From Planctomycetota bacterium (GTDB lineage: Bacteria > Planctomycetota > B15-G4), in the NCBI GenBank assembly GCA_003644265.1, contig QNBX01000187.1:1-7776 (forward strand): a stretch of DNA of 7,776 bases, read 5' to 3'. Positions 1 to 6,279 of this stretch are shown here, one piece after another. The notes beneath the pieces are model-generated. The model did no database searches and had not been told where the DNA came from. It saw nothing but the letters and a program-made list of their open reading frames with translations. The first letter of the stretch is position 1. The number at the start of each line of letters is the position of its first letter. The position numbers were made by a program, and so were the translations under genes.

Positions 1-543
1 CCCTTCAAGCGCGCCTTCGAGCAGGGCTTCGCGTTGGTGCTGGGCACGGCGGGGGACGACGAGGAGGACCGCGAGCTGGCCGCCCGCGCCCGCGCCCTGG
101 CTGGCGAGTGGGCCTATCGCGCCAACGGTCGGGCGCTGCAGCTCACCGACGCTGAGTTCCTGCAGCGTGGCCATGACGGCAACCTGATCCTGATCGGCAA
201 CGCCGACACGAACGCGGCCTGGGATCAGCTCATCGGTCCCGACGCGCCGCTGCGAGTGGAGCGGGGCGGCGTGCGTTTGGGCCCGAATCTCCACACCGGC
301 GACGACCTGGCGGTGCTGGCGGTGCTGCCGCGCCGCGGTGACGCGGAGCACCTGGTGGGCGTGGTGGGCAGCAGCGGGCCGGTGGGGACGCGCCTGCACG
401 CGGTCAGCGCGCCGTTCACCTCGGGCGTGGGCATCCCCGACTTCCTGATCTTCGACGGCCGGGTGCTGCAGGACGGCGACGGCGGCGTGCGCGCCGCGGG
501 CTTCTGGGATCACCACTGGCGGCTCCCGAGCGACGGGCGCTGA
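1..543 (+). CDS. C-terminal part of a prolyl-oligopeptidase/alpha-beta-hydrolase-like protein (5' end outside window)
   Basis: The reading frame is open from base 1 and ends at TGA 541-543, so 180 C-terminal residues are present and the start lies off the left edge. The segment begins PFKRAFEQGFALVLGTAG, then has a helical stretch (ELAARARALAGEWAYRANGRA), then NLILIGNADTNAAWDQL, a GDDLAVLAVLPRR strand region, and a glycine-rich VGVVGSSGPVG segment followed by GVGIPDFLIF. From memory, this order matches the C-terminal region of large exported proteins annotated as prolyl oligopeptidase family in planctomycetes and related bacteria. The catalytic serine of such enzymes would lie upstream and cannot be seen, so activity and substrate are unknown. 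The gene converges on the kinase gene, with a repeat-filled gap between them. I am sure it is coding and moderately sure of the family. Confidence 0.68.
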   Translation, partial: PFKRAFEQGFALVLGTAGDDEEDRELAARARALAGEWAYRANGRALQLTDAEFLQRGHDGNLILIGNADTNAAWDQLIGPDAPLRVERGGVRLGPNLHTGDDLAVLAVLPRRGDAEHLVGVVGSSGPVGTRLHAVSAPFTSGVGIPDFLIFDGRVLQDGDGGVRAAGFWDHHWRLPSDGR

Positions 544-655
544 AGGCCGGCAGAGACGCTGCGCTGCGGCGGCGCCTGAGGACCGAGAGGCGCTGAGGGC
601 CGGCGGGTGCCGAGGACCGACGGGCGCTGGAGACCGGCCGAGGCCGAGCCCCGGC
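535..655. repeat. Degenerate ~17-nt tandem repeat array in convergent gap
   Basis: About seven imperfect units resembling GGGCGCTGAGGACCGGC lie head to tail. They start at 535 (GGGCGCTGAAGGCCGGC), 552, 571, 587, 605 (GGGTGCCGAGGACCGAC), 622 (GGGCGCTGGAGACCGGC) and 639, with unit lengths of 16-19 nt. The first unit overlaps the last codons and the TGA of the hydrolase gene. The array fills most of the 145-bp gap before the kinase stop codon. No intact ORF depends on it. It is probably a decayed minisatellite formed by slippage; a role in transcription termination cannot be excluded, but no clean stem with a T tract is visible. Confidence 0.6.
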
Positions 656-688
656 GACGCGGCCCGTCCGACGAGCGCTGCGCGCCAC

Positions 689-2782
689 TCAGTAGGCCGC
701 TCCGTCCGGGCGCGGTTCGCGGTTGGCTTGACCCTGCGAGAGGATGCCCTGCGAGAAGATCGCCCGCATGTCCTGGCTGTCGATCTCGCGCTCGCCCACA
801 TAGCGCCAAGCCAGGTTGTCCGGAGAGTCGCCGGCGCGGCCGAACCAGAGCAGCCCGCTCAGCTCATCGCCGTGCTGCGCCACGAAGGCCTGCAGGCGCT
901 GAAGCGTGTCGGGATTGGTGGGGTCCGAGAGCCCGATGGTCTTGAGCGCCTCGGCGTGCAGCGCGATCTCGCGCTCCTCACCCAGGGCGTGCGCGCGGCC
1001 GGAGCCCACCAGCGAGAAGCGCGCCTGCTCGATACGGTCCAGCGCGGTGGCGACCCAGGCTCGCGCCGTGTCGCTGGCGGCGTCCGGGATCTCATCGACC
1101 AGCAGGATCGTGGCGGGCTCGGGGCGGTGGGAGCTCCAGTCGATCGCGGCGCGAGGCTCGCTGCGGGTGCGGCTCGCTGGCAGCACGGCATAGGACATGG
1201 GTGTCGGTGTGGCCGTGCTCCAGCTCTCGATGCTTGCGCTGCTTGGGGTCAAGAGCAGGAACGCGGCGCCCATGCCCAGGATGAGGAGCAGGCCGACTCC
1301 GATGACCGCGGCGGCCACTCCGCCCCGGCGCTTGCTGGAGGCCACGTTGCGCTCGTGGCGTGGGCGCGGGCTCGCGCTCGTCGCGGCGCGCAGGCGGGGA
1401 GCGGCGGCGGGCGTGCCGTGAGCGGCGTTCAGCTCGCTCTCGATGCGGGCCACGAGCTCGGGGCGGCCGGCCATCGACGGCAGCTGGCCGGGCTTGACCT
1501 TGTGCGGGTTGCGGGCGGACATGACCGTGCGCAGGTCGGCCAGCATCTCGGCGGTGTTGGCGTAGCGGCTGCCCAGGTCGGCCATGGAGCGGCGCACGAT
1601 CCAGCGCAGCGCCTCCGGGCAGCGACGCGTGATGAGCGACAGCGATCCGTGCGCCGGGAAGCTGTTCTCGACCATGGAGAACAGCACGGCGCCGGCGCCG
1701 TAGACGTCGAACTTGACGCCATCCACCTCGTGCACCTTGACGCCGCGCATGGCCAGGCGTACCAGCTCGGGGTCGCGGAAATACTCCGTGCCGTGGGTGG
1801 TGAGCGTCATGGCCGAGGCCAGCGGCGTGGTGAGCCCCAGGTCGACGAGCTGCACCCGCCCCTCGCTCACGATGATGTTGTTGGGCTTGACGTCCTTGTG
1901 CCAGAGCCCCTTGGCGTGGAAGCGGTGCAGGATGCTGAGCAGGTCCGCGGTGTGGGCCATGACCTGGCCCAGCTCGCGGTCGCCCAGGCCCTCGGCGCCG
2001 GAGCCGGCGTGCAGGCGCTGGGTCACCACGCCCAGGTCCTCGCCGGGCACGAACGGCATGACGTAGTGGAAGCGCGTGCCGGCCAGGGCGTGCTCCAGCA
2101 CCAGGCCCAGGTCGCGGGCCGCCTCGAGCGCGCGACTCTCGCGCACGATCTGCGGCATGGTGGAGCCGTCATGCAGCGAAAACGACTTGATCACCACCCG
2201 GTCGGGGACGCTGAGGCCGGTGCCCGAGAGCTGGCGGCGCTTGTCGAGGGTGGGCTCGGCCAGGAACAGGCGCGCGCCGGAGCCGCCTGATGGCAAGGCG
2301 CCCGTGATGCGGTAGCCCTCGAAGGCGTTGGGGTCGCCGTTGCCGGGCGTGTCGGGGCCGGGTGCTCGCGCCATGGCTTCGGGGATGCGGCGCTCGACGC
2401 CCTCGATCAGGTGCTCCAGGCCCAGCAGCCGGGCCGGGTGCCCGAGCGCCAGGCGCCAGGCGGCGGTGGCCACGCCCACGCCCTCGCGCTCCAGGGCGCG
2501 GCCGTAGTGATTGGCGCGGCTCCAGCGGCCGACGGCCACGTTGGTGAGGACCAGCGGCACGAAGACCAGTGCCGTCACTGCGCCACCGATCAGCCGCACG
2601 GTGTCGGAGAGCATGCCGCCCACGAAGTTGCCCAGGCGCCGCGCCACGGCGCCGATGCCCCTGCCCACGCTGCCCGCGACCCATCCCAGGGCCATGACCA
2701 GCTTGATCAGGAGGTAGAAGCCGACCATGCCGGCCGCCATGAGGGCCAGGATGCGGAGGAGGATCAAGAGTGCAGATGACAT
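689..2782 (-). CDS. Membrane-anchored Ser/Thr protein kinase
   Basis: A 697-residue kinase predicted to phosphorylate proteins on Ser/Thr. Residues 4-33 and 64-82 are hydrophobic and look like an N-terminal membrane hairpin. The kinase domain spans about 157-420. It has a glycine-rich loop LPSGGSGARLFLA (163-175), a VVIK lysine (K199), the catalytic loop HKDVKPNN (295-302, D297 and N302), DLG in place of DFG (314-316), and GTEYFRDPE (331-339) as the APE-equivalent. A linker is followed by a strong membrane segment (488-511) and a 186-residue C-terminal domain that should be outside the cytoplasm and is unrecognised. The loop departs from the usual GxGxxG spacing, but the key catalytic residues are present, so activity is likely. 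The start ATG lies 57 bp after the sigma-factor stop and lacks a good ribosome site. The two genes are probably one operon, suggesting that the kinase acts on, or with, the sigma factor. Confidence 0.95.
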   Translation of the reverse strand: MSSALLILLRILALMAAGMVGFYLLIKLVMALGWVAGSVGRGIGAVARRLGNFVGGMLSDTVRLIGGAVTALVFVPLVLTNVAVGRWSRANHYGRALEREGVGVATAAWRLALGHPARLLGLEHLIEGVERRIPEAMARAPGPDTPGNGDPNAFEGYRITGALPSGGSGARLFLAEPTLDKRRQLSGTGLSVPDRVVIKSFSLHDGSTMPQIVRESRALEAARDLGLVLEHALAGTRFHYVMPFVPGEDLGVVTQRLHAGSGAEGLGDRELGQVMAHTADLLSILHRFHAKGLWHKDVKPNNIIVSEGRVQLVDLGLTTPLASAMTLTTHGTEYFRDPELVRLAMRGVKVHEVDGVKFDVYGAGAVLFSMVENSFPAHGSLSLITRRCPEALRWIVRRSMADLGSRYANTAEMLADLRTVMSARNPHKVKPGQLPSMAGRPELVARIESELNAAHGTPAAAPRLRAATSASPRPRHERNVASSKRRGGVAAAVIGVGLLLILGMGAAFLLLTPSSASIESWSTATPTPMSYAVLPASRTRSEPRAAIDWSSHRPEPATILLVDEIPDAASDTARAWVATALDRIEQARFSLVGSGRAHALGEEREIALHAEALKTIGLSDPTNPDTLQRLQAFVAQHGDELSGLLWFGRAGDSPDNLAWRYVGEREIDSQDMRAIFSQGILSQGQANREPRPDGAAY

Positions 2783-2806
2783 GGCCGCGTCGCCCCGAAG
2801 GTGGTT

Positions 2807-2837
2807 CGTTCGGCCGGCCCTCCTGGCCGGTCGGACG
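2807..2837 (-). other. GC-rich inverted repeat between sigma factor and kinase
   Basis: In the 57-bp gap, arms 2807-2819 and 2825-2837 are complementary over 11 of 13 positions around a 5-nt centre. In the minus-strand transcript the perfect core is CCGGCC / GGCCGG with loop AGGAG. The structure lies about 25 nt upstream of the kinase ATG, so the AGGAGG is too distant (about 36 nt) to act as a ribosome site for that start. It may be an attenuator, an mRNA processing site or a stabiliser that sets the kinase-to-sigma ratio; this is inference. Confidence 0.4.
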
Positions 2838-2839
2838 CG

Positions 2840-3592
2840 TCAGTCGACCTGGGCTGCTTCGTCCACTTGCCGCAGGGCCATCTGTCGGTGGTAGATCTCA
2901 CACATGGCCTCATCGAACAGCGCGTCGGAGGCCTTGTTCGGATTGGGGTCGACGCCATTGCGCCCGGCCTCGCCCGCCTCGTCATCGGTGAAGCTGTACT
3001 TCTCGATGACCTCCGCCAGGCGCTGCCGAAGCAGGCTGCGCACCTTGGTGAGGCGTCGGCTGACGGTGGGCTCGGAGACTCCCAGGGCCAGCGCCAGATC
3101 CTTGCCGCTCTGGCTCTCGAAGATGCGCATGCGGTAGACCGAGAAGTCCACGAAGTCGGACTCCCGCTCGGCCGCGCGGATGGCGGCCTCGACCTTGGCG
3201 TCGAACACGGCCTGCTCATAGGGCAGGTCGGGCGCCGGTCCTTTGCTGGGATTGGCCCAGGCCTCGTCCAGCGAGGCGGGCTTCTTGCCGGCGCCCCGCT
3301 TGAGCGCCATGCGCCGGTCGATCTCGCCCGAGAGCGTGTGCTTGGCGATGGCCAGCAGCCAGGTGGAGAAGCGCGCGCCCTTCTCCGGGTCGTGGCGGTC
3401 AATCGAGGTGGAGAGGGCCGCCAGCGTCTCCTGGCTGAGGTCCTGGACGGTCTCATAGCCGATCCGTCCTCCGCCCCACTTGCGCAGCTGCGCACGCAGG
3501 ATGGGCCCGAAGGTCTCCCACAGCTCGAACCAGGCGGCGGGGTCGCGGGCCCGCAGTCGGCCAACGAATCCAGTGGTGAGATTGCTCAGCAT
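2840..3592 (-). CDS. RNA polymerase sigma-70 family factor (ECF-like)
   Basis: A 250-residue alternative sigma factor expected to direct RNA polymerase to a specific promoter set. Region 2 spans about 15-95, with the DLSQETLAAL core (51-60) and RFSTWLLAIAKHTLSGEIDRR (74-94), typical of the -10 recognition helix and its surroundings. Region 4 (about 160-196) ends in a helix-turn-helix, KDLALALGVSEPTVSRRL (164-181), which would read the -35 element. Residues about 202-250 form an extra acidic, unrecognised tail absent from minimal ECF factors. No anti-sigma factor is adjacent. A Ser/Thr kinase follows 57 bp downstream on the same strand, an arrangement known for planctomycete ECF groups associated with Ser/Thr kinases. 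The ATG at 3592 has no clear Shine-Dalgarno but sits 7 nt after a TAGAAT hexamer, so the message may be leaderless. Confidence 0.94.
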   Translation of the reverse strand: MLSNLTTGFVGRLRARDPAAWFELWETFGPILRAQLRKWGGGRIGYETVQDLSQETLAALSTSIDRHDPEKGARFSTWLLAIAKHTLSGEIDRRMALKRGAGKKPASLDEAWANPSKGPAPDLPYEQAVFDAKVEAAIRAAERESDFVDFSVYRMRIFESQSGKDLALALGVSEPTVSRRLTKVRSLLRQRLAEVIEKYSFTDDEAGEAGRNGVDPNPNKASDALFDEAMCEIYHRQMALRQVDEAAQVD

Positions 3593-3599
3593 GCGCTCG

Positions 3600-3605
3600 A
3601 TTCTA
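3600..3605 (-). promoter_or_regulatory. Candidate -10 element (TAGAAT) of the sigma-factor gene
   Basis: On the minus strand TAGAAT matches the TATAAT consensus at five of six positions and ends 7 nt before the ATG at 3592. This places the expected transcription start at or next to the start codon. No convincing -35 hexamer is present 16-18 nt upstream; that region is instead a short CCCCG-CGGGG hairpin (plus-strand 3615-3628). The call rests on one hexamer and its position. Confidence 0.35.
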
Positions 3606-3674
3606 TCGCCAAGCCCCCGCTCTCGGGGAAGGCTGTCGCTGATAAGTCACCGCACGCGCGAGAAACTGCGGCCG

Positions 3675-3740
3675 GGGGTGCAAGCGGAGGGGTGCAGCTC
3701 CCAAGGACTGGCCATCGCCCCGGAAACGAGGCGCACCCCT
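3675..3740. promoter_or_regulatory. Three GGGGTGC boxes in the divergent sigma / coiled-coil gap
   Basis: GGGGTGCA occurs at 3675-3682 and again at 3689-3696, 14 bp apart. The inverted copy GCACCCC occurs at 3733-3739. The second and third copies form a perfect 8-bp inverted repeat (AGGGGTGC 3688-3695, GCACCCCT 3733-3740). The cluster lies between the start codons of the sigma factor (minus) and the coiled-coil gene (plus), where a shared operator would be expected. It could instead fold as a 5'-leader hairpin of the plus-strand gene. No regulator can be named. Confidence 0.4.
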
Positions 3741-3753
3741 GTTCAACCCGACC

Positions 3754-3758
3754 GGAGG
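3754..3758 (+). promoter_or_regulatory. Ribosome binding site of the coiled-coil gene
   Basis: A GGAGG core sits 7 nt before the ATG at 3766, an ideal Shine-Dalgarno arrangement. It fixes this start codon. Confidence 0.85.
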
Positions 3759-3765
3759 CATCGAC

Positions 3766-4695
3766 ATGATCGCCGGACTGTTCAAGACCGTTTTCCGTGT
3801 GGGCGTGATCACCGCCGTGTGTGCCGGTGCCGCCCTTTTTCTCGTTGGTGAGGGCCGTATGCAGGCCCTGGTCAGCAAGGCCCACGACTCCATCGTCGAC
3901 ACCATCGACGCCAGCATCGACGACCCCACCGCCCTGCGGGCCCAGCTGCGCGACATGGAGAAGGAGTACCCCGAGCGCATCTCCCAGGTGCGCGGCGACC
4001 TGGCCGAGATCGATCAGCAGGTCGCGCAGCTGACCAAGGAGCGGGCCATCGCCGAGCGCGTCGTGGTCCTGGCCGACCAGGACCTGACCGCGCTGCAGCC
4101 GCTGCTCGATGAGGCCCAGGCCACCCAGATCGAGAAGACCGCGTACGCCGGCGAGCGCGTGCGCAACGTGGTCTCGATCCGCTTCGACAACCACCTGCTG
4201 AGCATGGATCAGGCCGTGCGCCGCATGGATCACATCGGACGGACGCGTGTGGCCTTTGCCAACCGTTCCGCCGACGCGGCCCATGACCTGGTGTACCTGC
4301 GCCAGCAGTCCGAGCGCATGACGGACCTGCTGGGTCAGCTCGAGGCCGAGCGGGCTCAGTTCCAGACGCAGCTCTGGCAGCTCGACCGGCAGGTGGACGC
4401 CATCGCCCGCAACGAGAAGCTGATCACCATGCTCGAGAAGCGGCAGCGCACCATTGACGAGTGCAGCCGCTACGAGGCCGTCAGCATCGATCAGATCGTG
4501 GGTCGGCTGGACGAGGTCAAGGCGCGTCAGCAGGCCGAGCTGGACCTGCTCACGACCGAGACCAGCGCCGCCGGGTACGAGGACGTCGCCCGCATGCAGC
4601 TCGACGGAGAGCGCATGTTGAGCGCGGCCGATCATGTGCTGCAGCAGGGCGTCGTGGTCGACACCCTGGCCGGTGACGCGCGCATCCGCCGCTGA
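3766..4695 (+). CDS. Membrane-anchored coiled-coil protein of unknown function
   Basis: A 309-residue protein that I cannot assign to a named family. Residues about 8-27 form one hydrophobic segment (VGVITAVCAGAALFLVG at its core), probably an uncleaved signal anchor. The rest is almost all charged, helical and rich in Glu, Gln, Arg and Leu. There are likely coiled coils at about 54-118 (LRDMEKEYPERISQVRGDL and onward) and 170-266. The centre (about 120-165) is less regular. The DDPTALRAQLRDMEKEYPERI segment faintly recalls PspA-like proteins, but the membrane anchor does not fit PspA and I do not claim homology. It is expressed divergently from the sigma/kinase pair and has a strong ribosome site. 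It may be an envelope scaffold or a target of that regulon, which is inference. Codon pattern and composition match its neighbours. Confidence 0.87.
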   Translation: MIAGLFKTVFRVGVITAVCAGAALFLVGEGRMQALVSKAHDSIVDTIDASIDDPTALRAQLRDMEKEYPERISQVRGDLAEIDQQVAQLTKERAIAERVVVLADQDLTALQPLLDEAQATQIEKTAYAGERVRNVVSIRFDNHLLSMDQAVRRMDHIGRTRVAFANRSADAAHDLVYLRQQSERMTDLLGQLEAERAQFQTQLWQLDRQVDAIARNEKLITMLEKRQRTIDECSRYEAVSIDQIVGRLDEVKARQQAELDLLTTETSAAGYEDVARMQLDGERMLSAADHVLQQGVVVDTLAGDARIRR

Positions 4696-4732
4696 CCGGA
4701 CGCGCGTTCTGCACGGCGCGACGCAGCTCGGC

Positions 4733-4769
4733 GCGACCCCGTTCCGGCACGATGCCGGGGCGGGGTCGC
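4733..4769. terminator. Strong hairpin, candidate bidirectional terminator
   Basis: A 17-bp stem with a 3-nt CGA loop lies between the convergent coiled-coil and sulfatase genes. The outer arms GCGACCCCG and CGGGGTCGC are perfectly complementary, TT faces GG (wobble pairs in the plus-strand RNA), and the inner arms CCGGCA and TGCCGG are perfect. No T tract follows on either side, so it is not a textbook intrinsic terminator. In such GC-rich DNA, a strong stem placed 37 bp after one stop and 12 bp after the other is most simply a shared 3' end or mRNA-stabilising structure. Confidence 0.65.
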
Positions 4770-4781
4770 TCTCGTGCAGGG

Positions 4782-6221
4782 TCAGCCCAGCGACCAGCCG
4801 TCGCCAGCGGCCTGCATGAGCAGCTTGAGCTGCTCGTCAAAGACGGCGTCCCGGTCTGGGTCCGCGCCCGCGAGGTTACGCAGCTCGAACGGGTCGCTTC
4901 GGAGGTCGTGCAGCATGAGCGGTCGCTTCTGCGTGCGGGTGAATGCCCAGCGCTCGCTGCGCAGCCCGCGCCATCCCGGGCGTTCCATGAACGACGGCAC
5001 GTGCGAGGTCAGGTAGACCGCATCTTGCCAGGGGCCCTCGTCGAGCCCTCGCAGGCGGGCGGAGAAGTCCTGTCCGTCGACGCCCTCGGGGAGGGACAGT
5101 CCCGCCAAACCACACAGGCTGGGCAGCACGTCCGGCGCCCCGAAGGGCATGTTGAGCGTGGTGCCGGGCGGGACGTCGCCGGGCCAGCGCACGAGGAACG
5201 GGACGAGCGTCGACTCGGAATACGGCATCTCCTTGCCGATGGCGCCGTGGCTGCCCAGCATGGTGCCGTGGTCAGAGGTGTAGACCACGATGGTGTCGTC
5301 CGCGAGCCCAGCGGCATCGAGCGCCTTCAGCAGCCGGCCGAAGGCGTGGTCGATGGCCTCGACCAGGCCGTAGTAGCGGCCCAAGGAGAGCAACGCCCCC
5401 GCTTTGGTGTACGACTTGGCGGCCCGCAGATTGGGCGGCGCCGGCACATTCGGGTAGTGGTCGAACTCAGGGGGCGGCTCGAAGGGCTCGTGCGGCGGGC
5501 CCCAGGACACGACCAGGAAGAACGGCTTGTCGTGCTCGCGCGTCATGAAATCAATGGCCAGGTCGGTCTCGACGTCGACGCGGAAGCGGCCGCTGCCCTG
5601 CACCGAGTCCTCTGCGCTGGTGGCGTAGTTCCACTCGTAGTAGGTGTGGGCTGGGCGCAAGGCGGCCGCCCAGTAGTCGTCGAAGCCCAGACGCATGGGG
5701 CCGGGGTCGAGGCGGACGTTGCCCAGGTGCCACTTGCCGACGTAGCCGCAGGAGTAGCCGCCGCGCTTGAACTGGGTGCCCAGCGTCGGCTGCTCACCGG
5801 GAATCCAGGCGCCCGATGCGTCCATGCCGGGGTTGTCCTTGGTCCGGTTGGTGAGCACGCCGGTGTGGTGGCTGAAGCGCCCGCTCATCATGCTGGCGCG
5901 GTAGGGGCGACAGATGGGAGTGTTGGAGACGGCCGTTTTCAGGCGCACGCCGTCGCGAGCCAGGCGATCGAAGTGCGGCGTACGGACGTGCGCATTGCCG
6001 TAGCAGCCCAGGGCCTGGGCGCGGTGCGCGTCCGAGAGCACGAAGAGCACGTTGGGCTTGCGGCCCGCCGCGCCGGGGGACCGCTCGGCCGGGTCCGGCT
6101 GATGCTGCCCGTCGCAGCCGGGGAGCAGTGGCAGCGCTCCCAGCGCCGCGCCGGCCTTGAGCACTCGGCGGCGCGTGAGGCCCGAGGTTGCTTTGTCGGC
6201 GCCTGGCCTGCGTTCCCTCAT
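4782..6221 (-). CDS. Tat-exported sulfatase lipoprotein (formylglycine type)
   Basis: A 479-residue sulfatase predicted to hydrolyse sulfate esters, probably on polysaccharides, outside the cytoplasm. The N-terminus has a twin-arginine motif TRRRVLK (16-22), a hydrophobic stretch and a lipobox LPGC with Cys36, so it should be a Tat-exported lipoprotein. NVLFVLSDAHR (57-67) supplies the metal site. The signature CRPYR (104-108) has Cys104, which would be converted to formylglycine. GKWHLG (162-167) and TSDHGTMLGSHG (315-326) carry the remaining active-site Lys, His and Asp residues. The second metal Asp of the usual DD pair is Ala65. I chose the ATG at 6221 because the Tat signal begins shortly after it and a GGAG lies 10 nt upstream; the longer in-frame start at 6395 would bury the signal and overlap the thioesterase gene. 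No maturation enzyme is adjacent. Substrate unknown. Confidence 0.95.
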   Translation of the reverse strand: MRERRPGADKATSGLTRRRVLKAGAALGALPLLPGCDGQHQPDPAERSPGAAGRKPNVLFVLSDAHRAQALGCYGNAHVRTPHFDRLARDGVRLKTAVSNTPICRPYRASMMSGRFSHHTGVLTNRTKDNPGMDASGAWIPGEQPTLGTQFKRGGYSCGYVGKWHLGNVRLDPGPMRLGFDDYWAAALRPAHTYYEWNYATSAEDSVQGSGRFRVDVETDLAIDFMTREHDKPFFLVVSWGPPHEPFEPPPEFDHYPNVPAPPNLRAAKSYTKAGALLSLGRYYGLVEAIDHAFGRLLKALDAAGLADDTIVVYTSDHGTMLGSHGAIGKEMPYSESTLVPFLVRWPGDVPPGTTLNMPFGAPDVLPSLCGLAGLSLPEGVDGQDFSARLRGLDEGPWQDAVYLTSHVPSFMERPGWRGLRSERWAFTRTQKRPLMLHDLRSDPFELRNLAGADPDRDAVFDEQLKLLMQAAGDGWSLG

Positions 6222-6231
6222 GGGTGCGCTG

Positions 6232-6237
6232 CTCCAA
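6232..6237 (-). promoter_or_regulatory. Ribosome binding site of the sulfatase
   Basis: On the minus strand TTGGAG ends 10 nt before the ATG at 6221. It supports the shorter sulfatase start over the in-frame ATG at 6395. Confidence 0.5.
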
Positions 6238-6279
6238 TCGTGGGCGCTGCGGTGCGTTTCTGGAAGGAACCAGCGTAGC

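Noticed and set aside
535..655. CRISPR array
   Set aside because: The units are contiguous, short and degenerate with no unique spacers, and no cas genes are present.
728..2290. 520-codon plus-strand open frame opposite the kinase gene
   Set aside because: It lies wholly antisense to a kinase with clear motifs; its product is rich in Ala, Gly, His, Arg and Val with no domain pattern, as expected of a shadow frame in GC-rich DNA.
2801..3769. 322-codon plus-strand open frame opposite the sigma factor
   Set aside because: Antisense to a sigma factor with clear regions 2 and 4, and it runs over the divergent regulatory gap into the coiled-coil gene start.
3586..4635. 349-codon minus-strand open frame opposite the coiled-coil gene
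   Set aside because: The plus-strand frame has an ideal ribosome site, a membrane anchor and heptad-like sequence; the antisense product looks like low-complexity Leu, Gly, Val and His and would overlap the sigma-factor start.
4752..6278. 508-codon plus-strand open frame opposite the sulfatase
   Set aside because: The sulfatase on the other strand has all signature motifs; this frame shows none and begins inside the shared hairpin.
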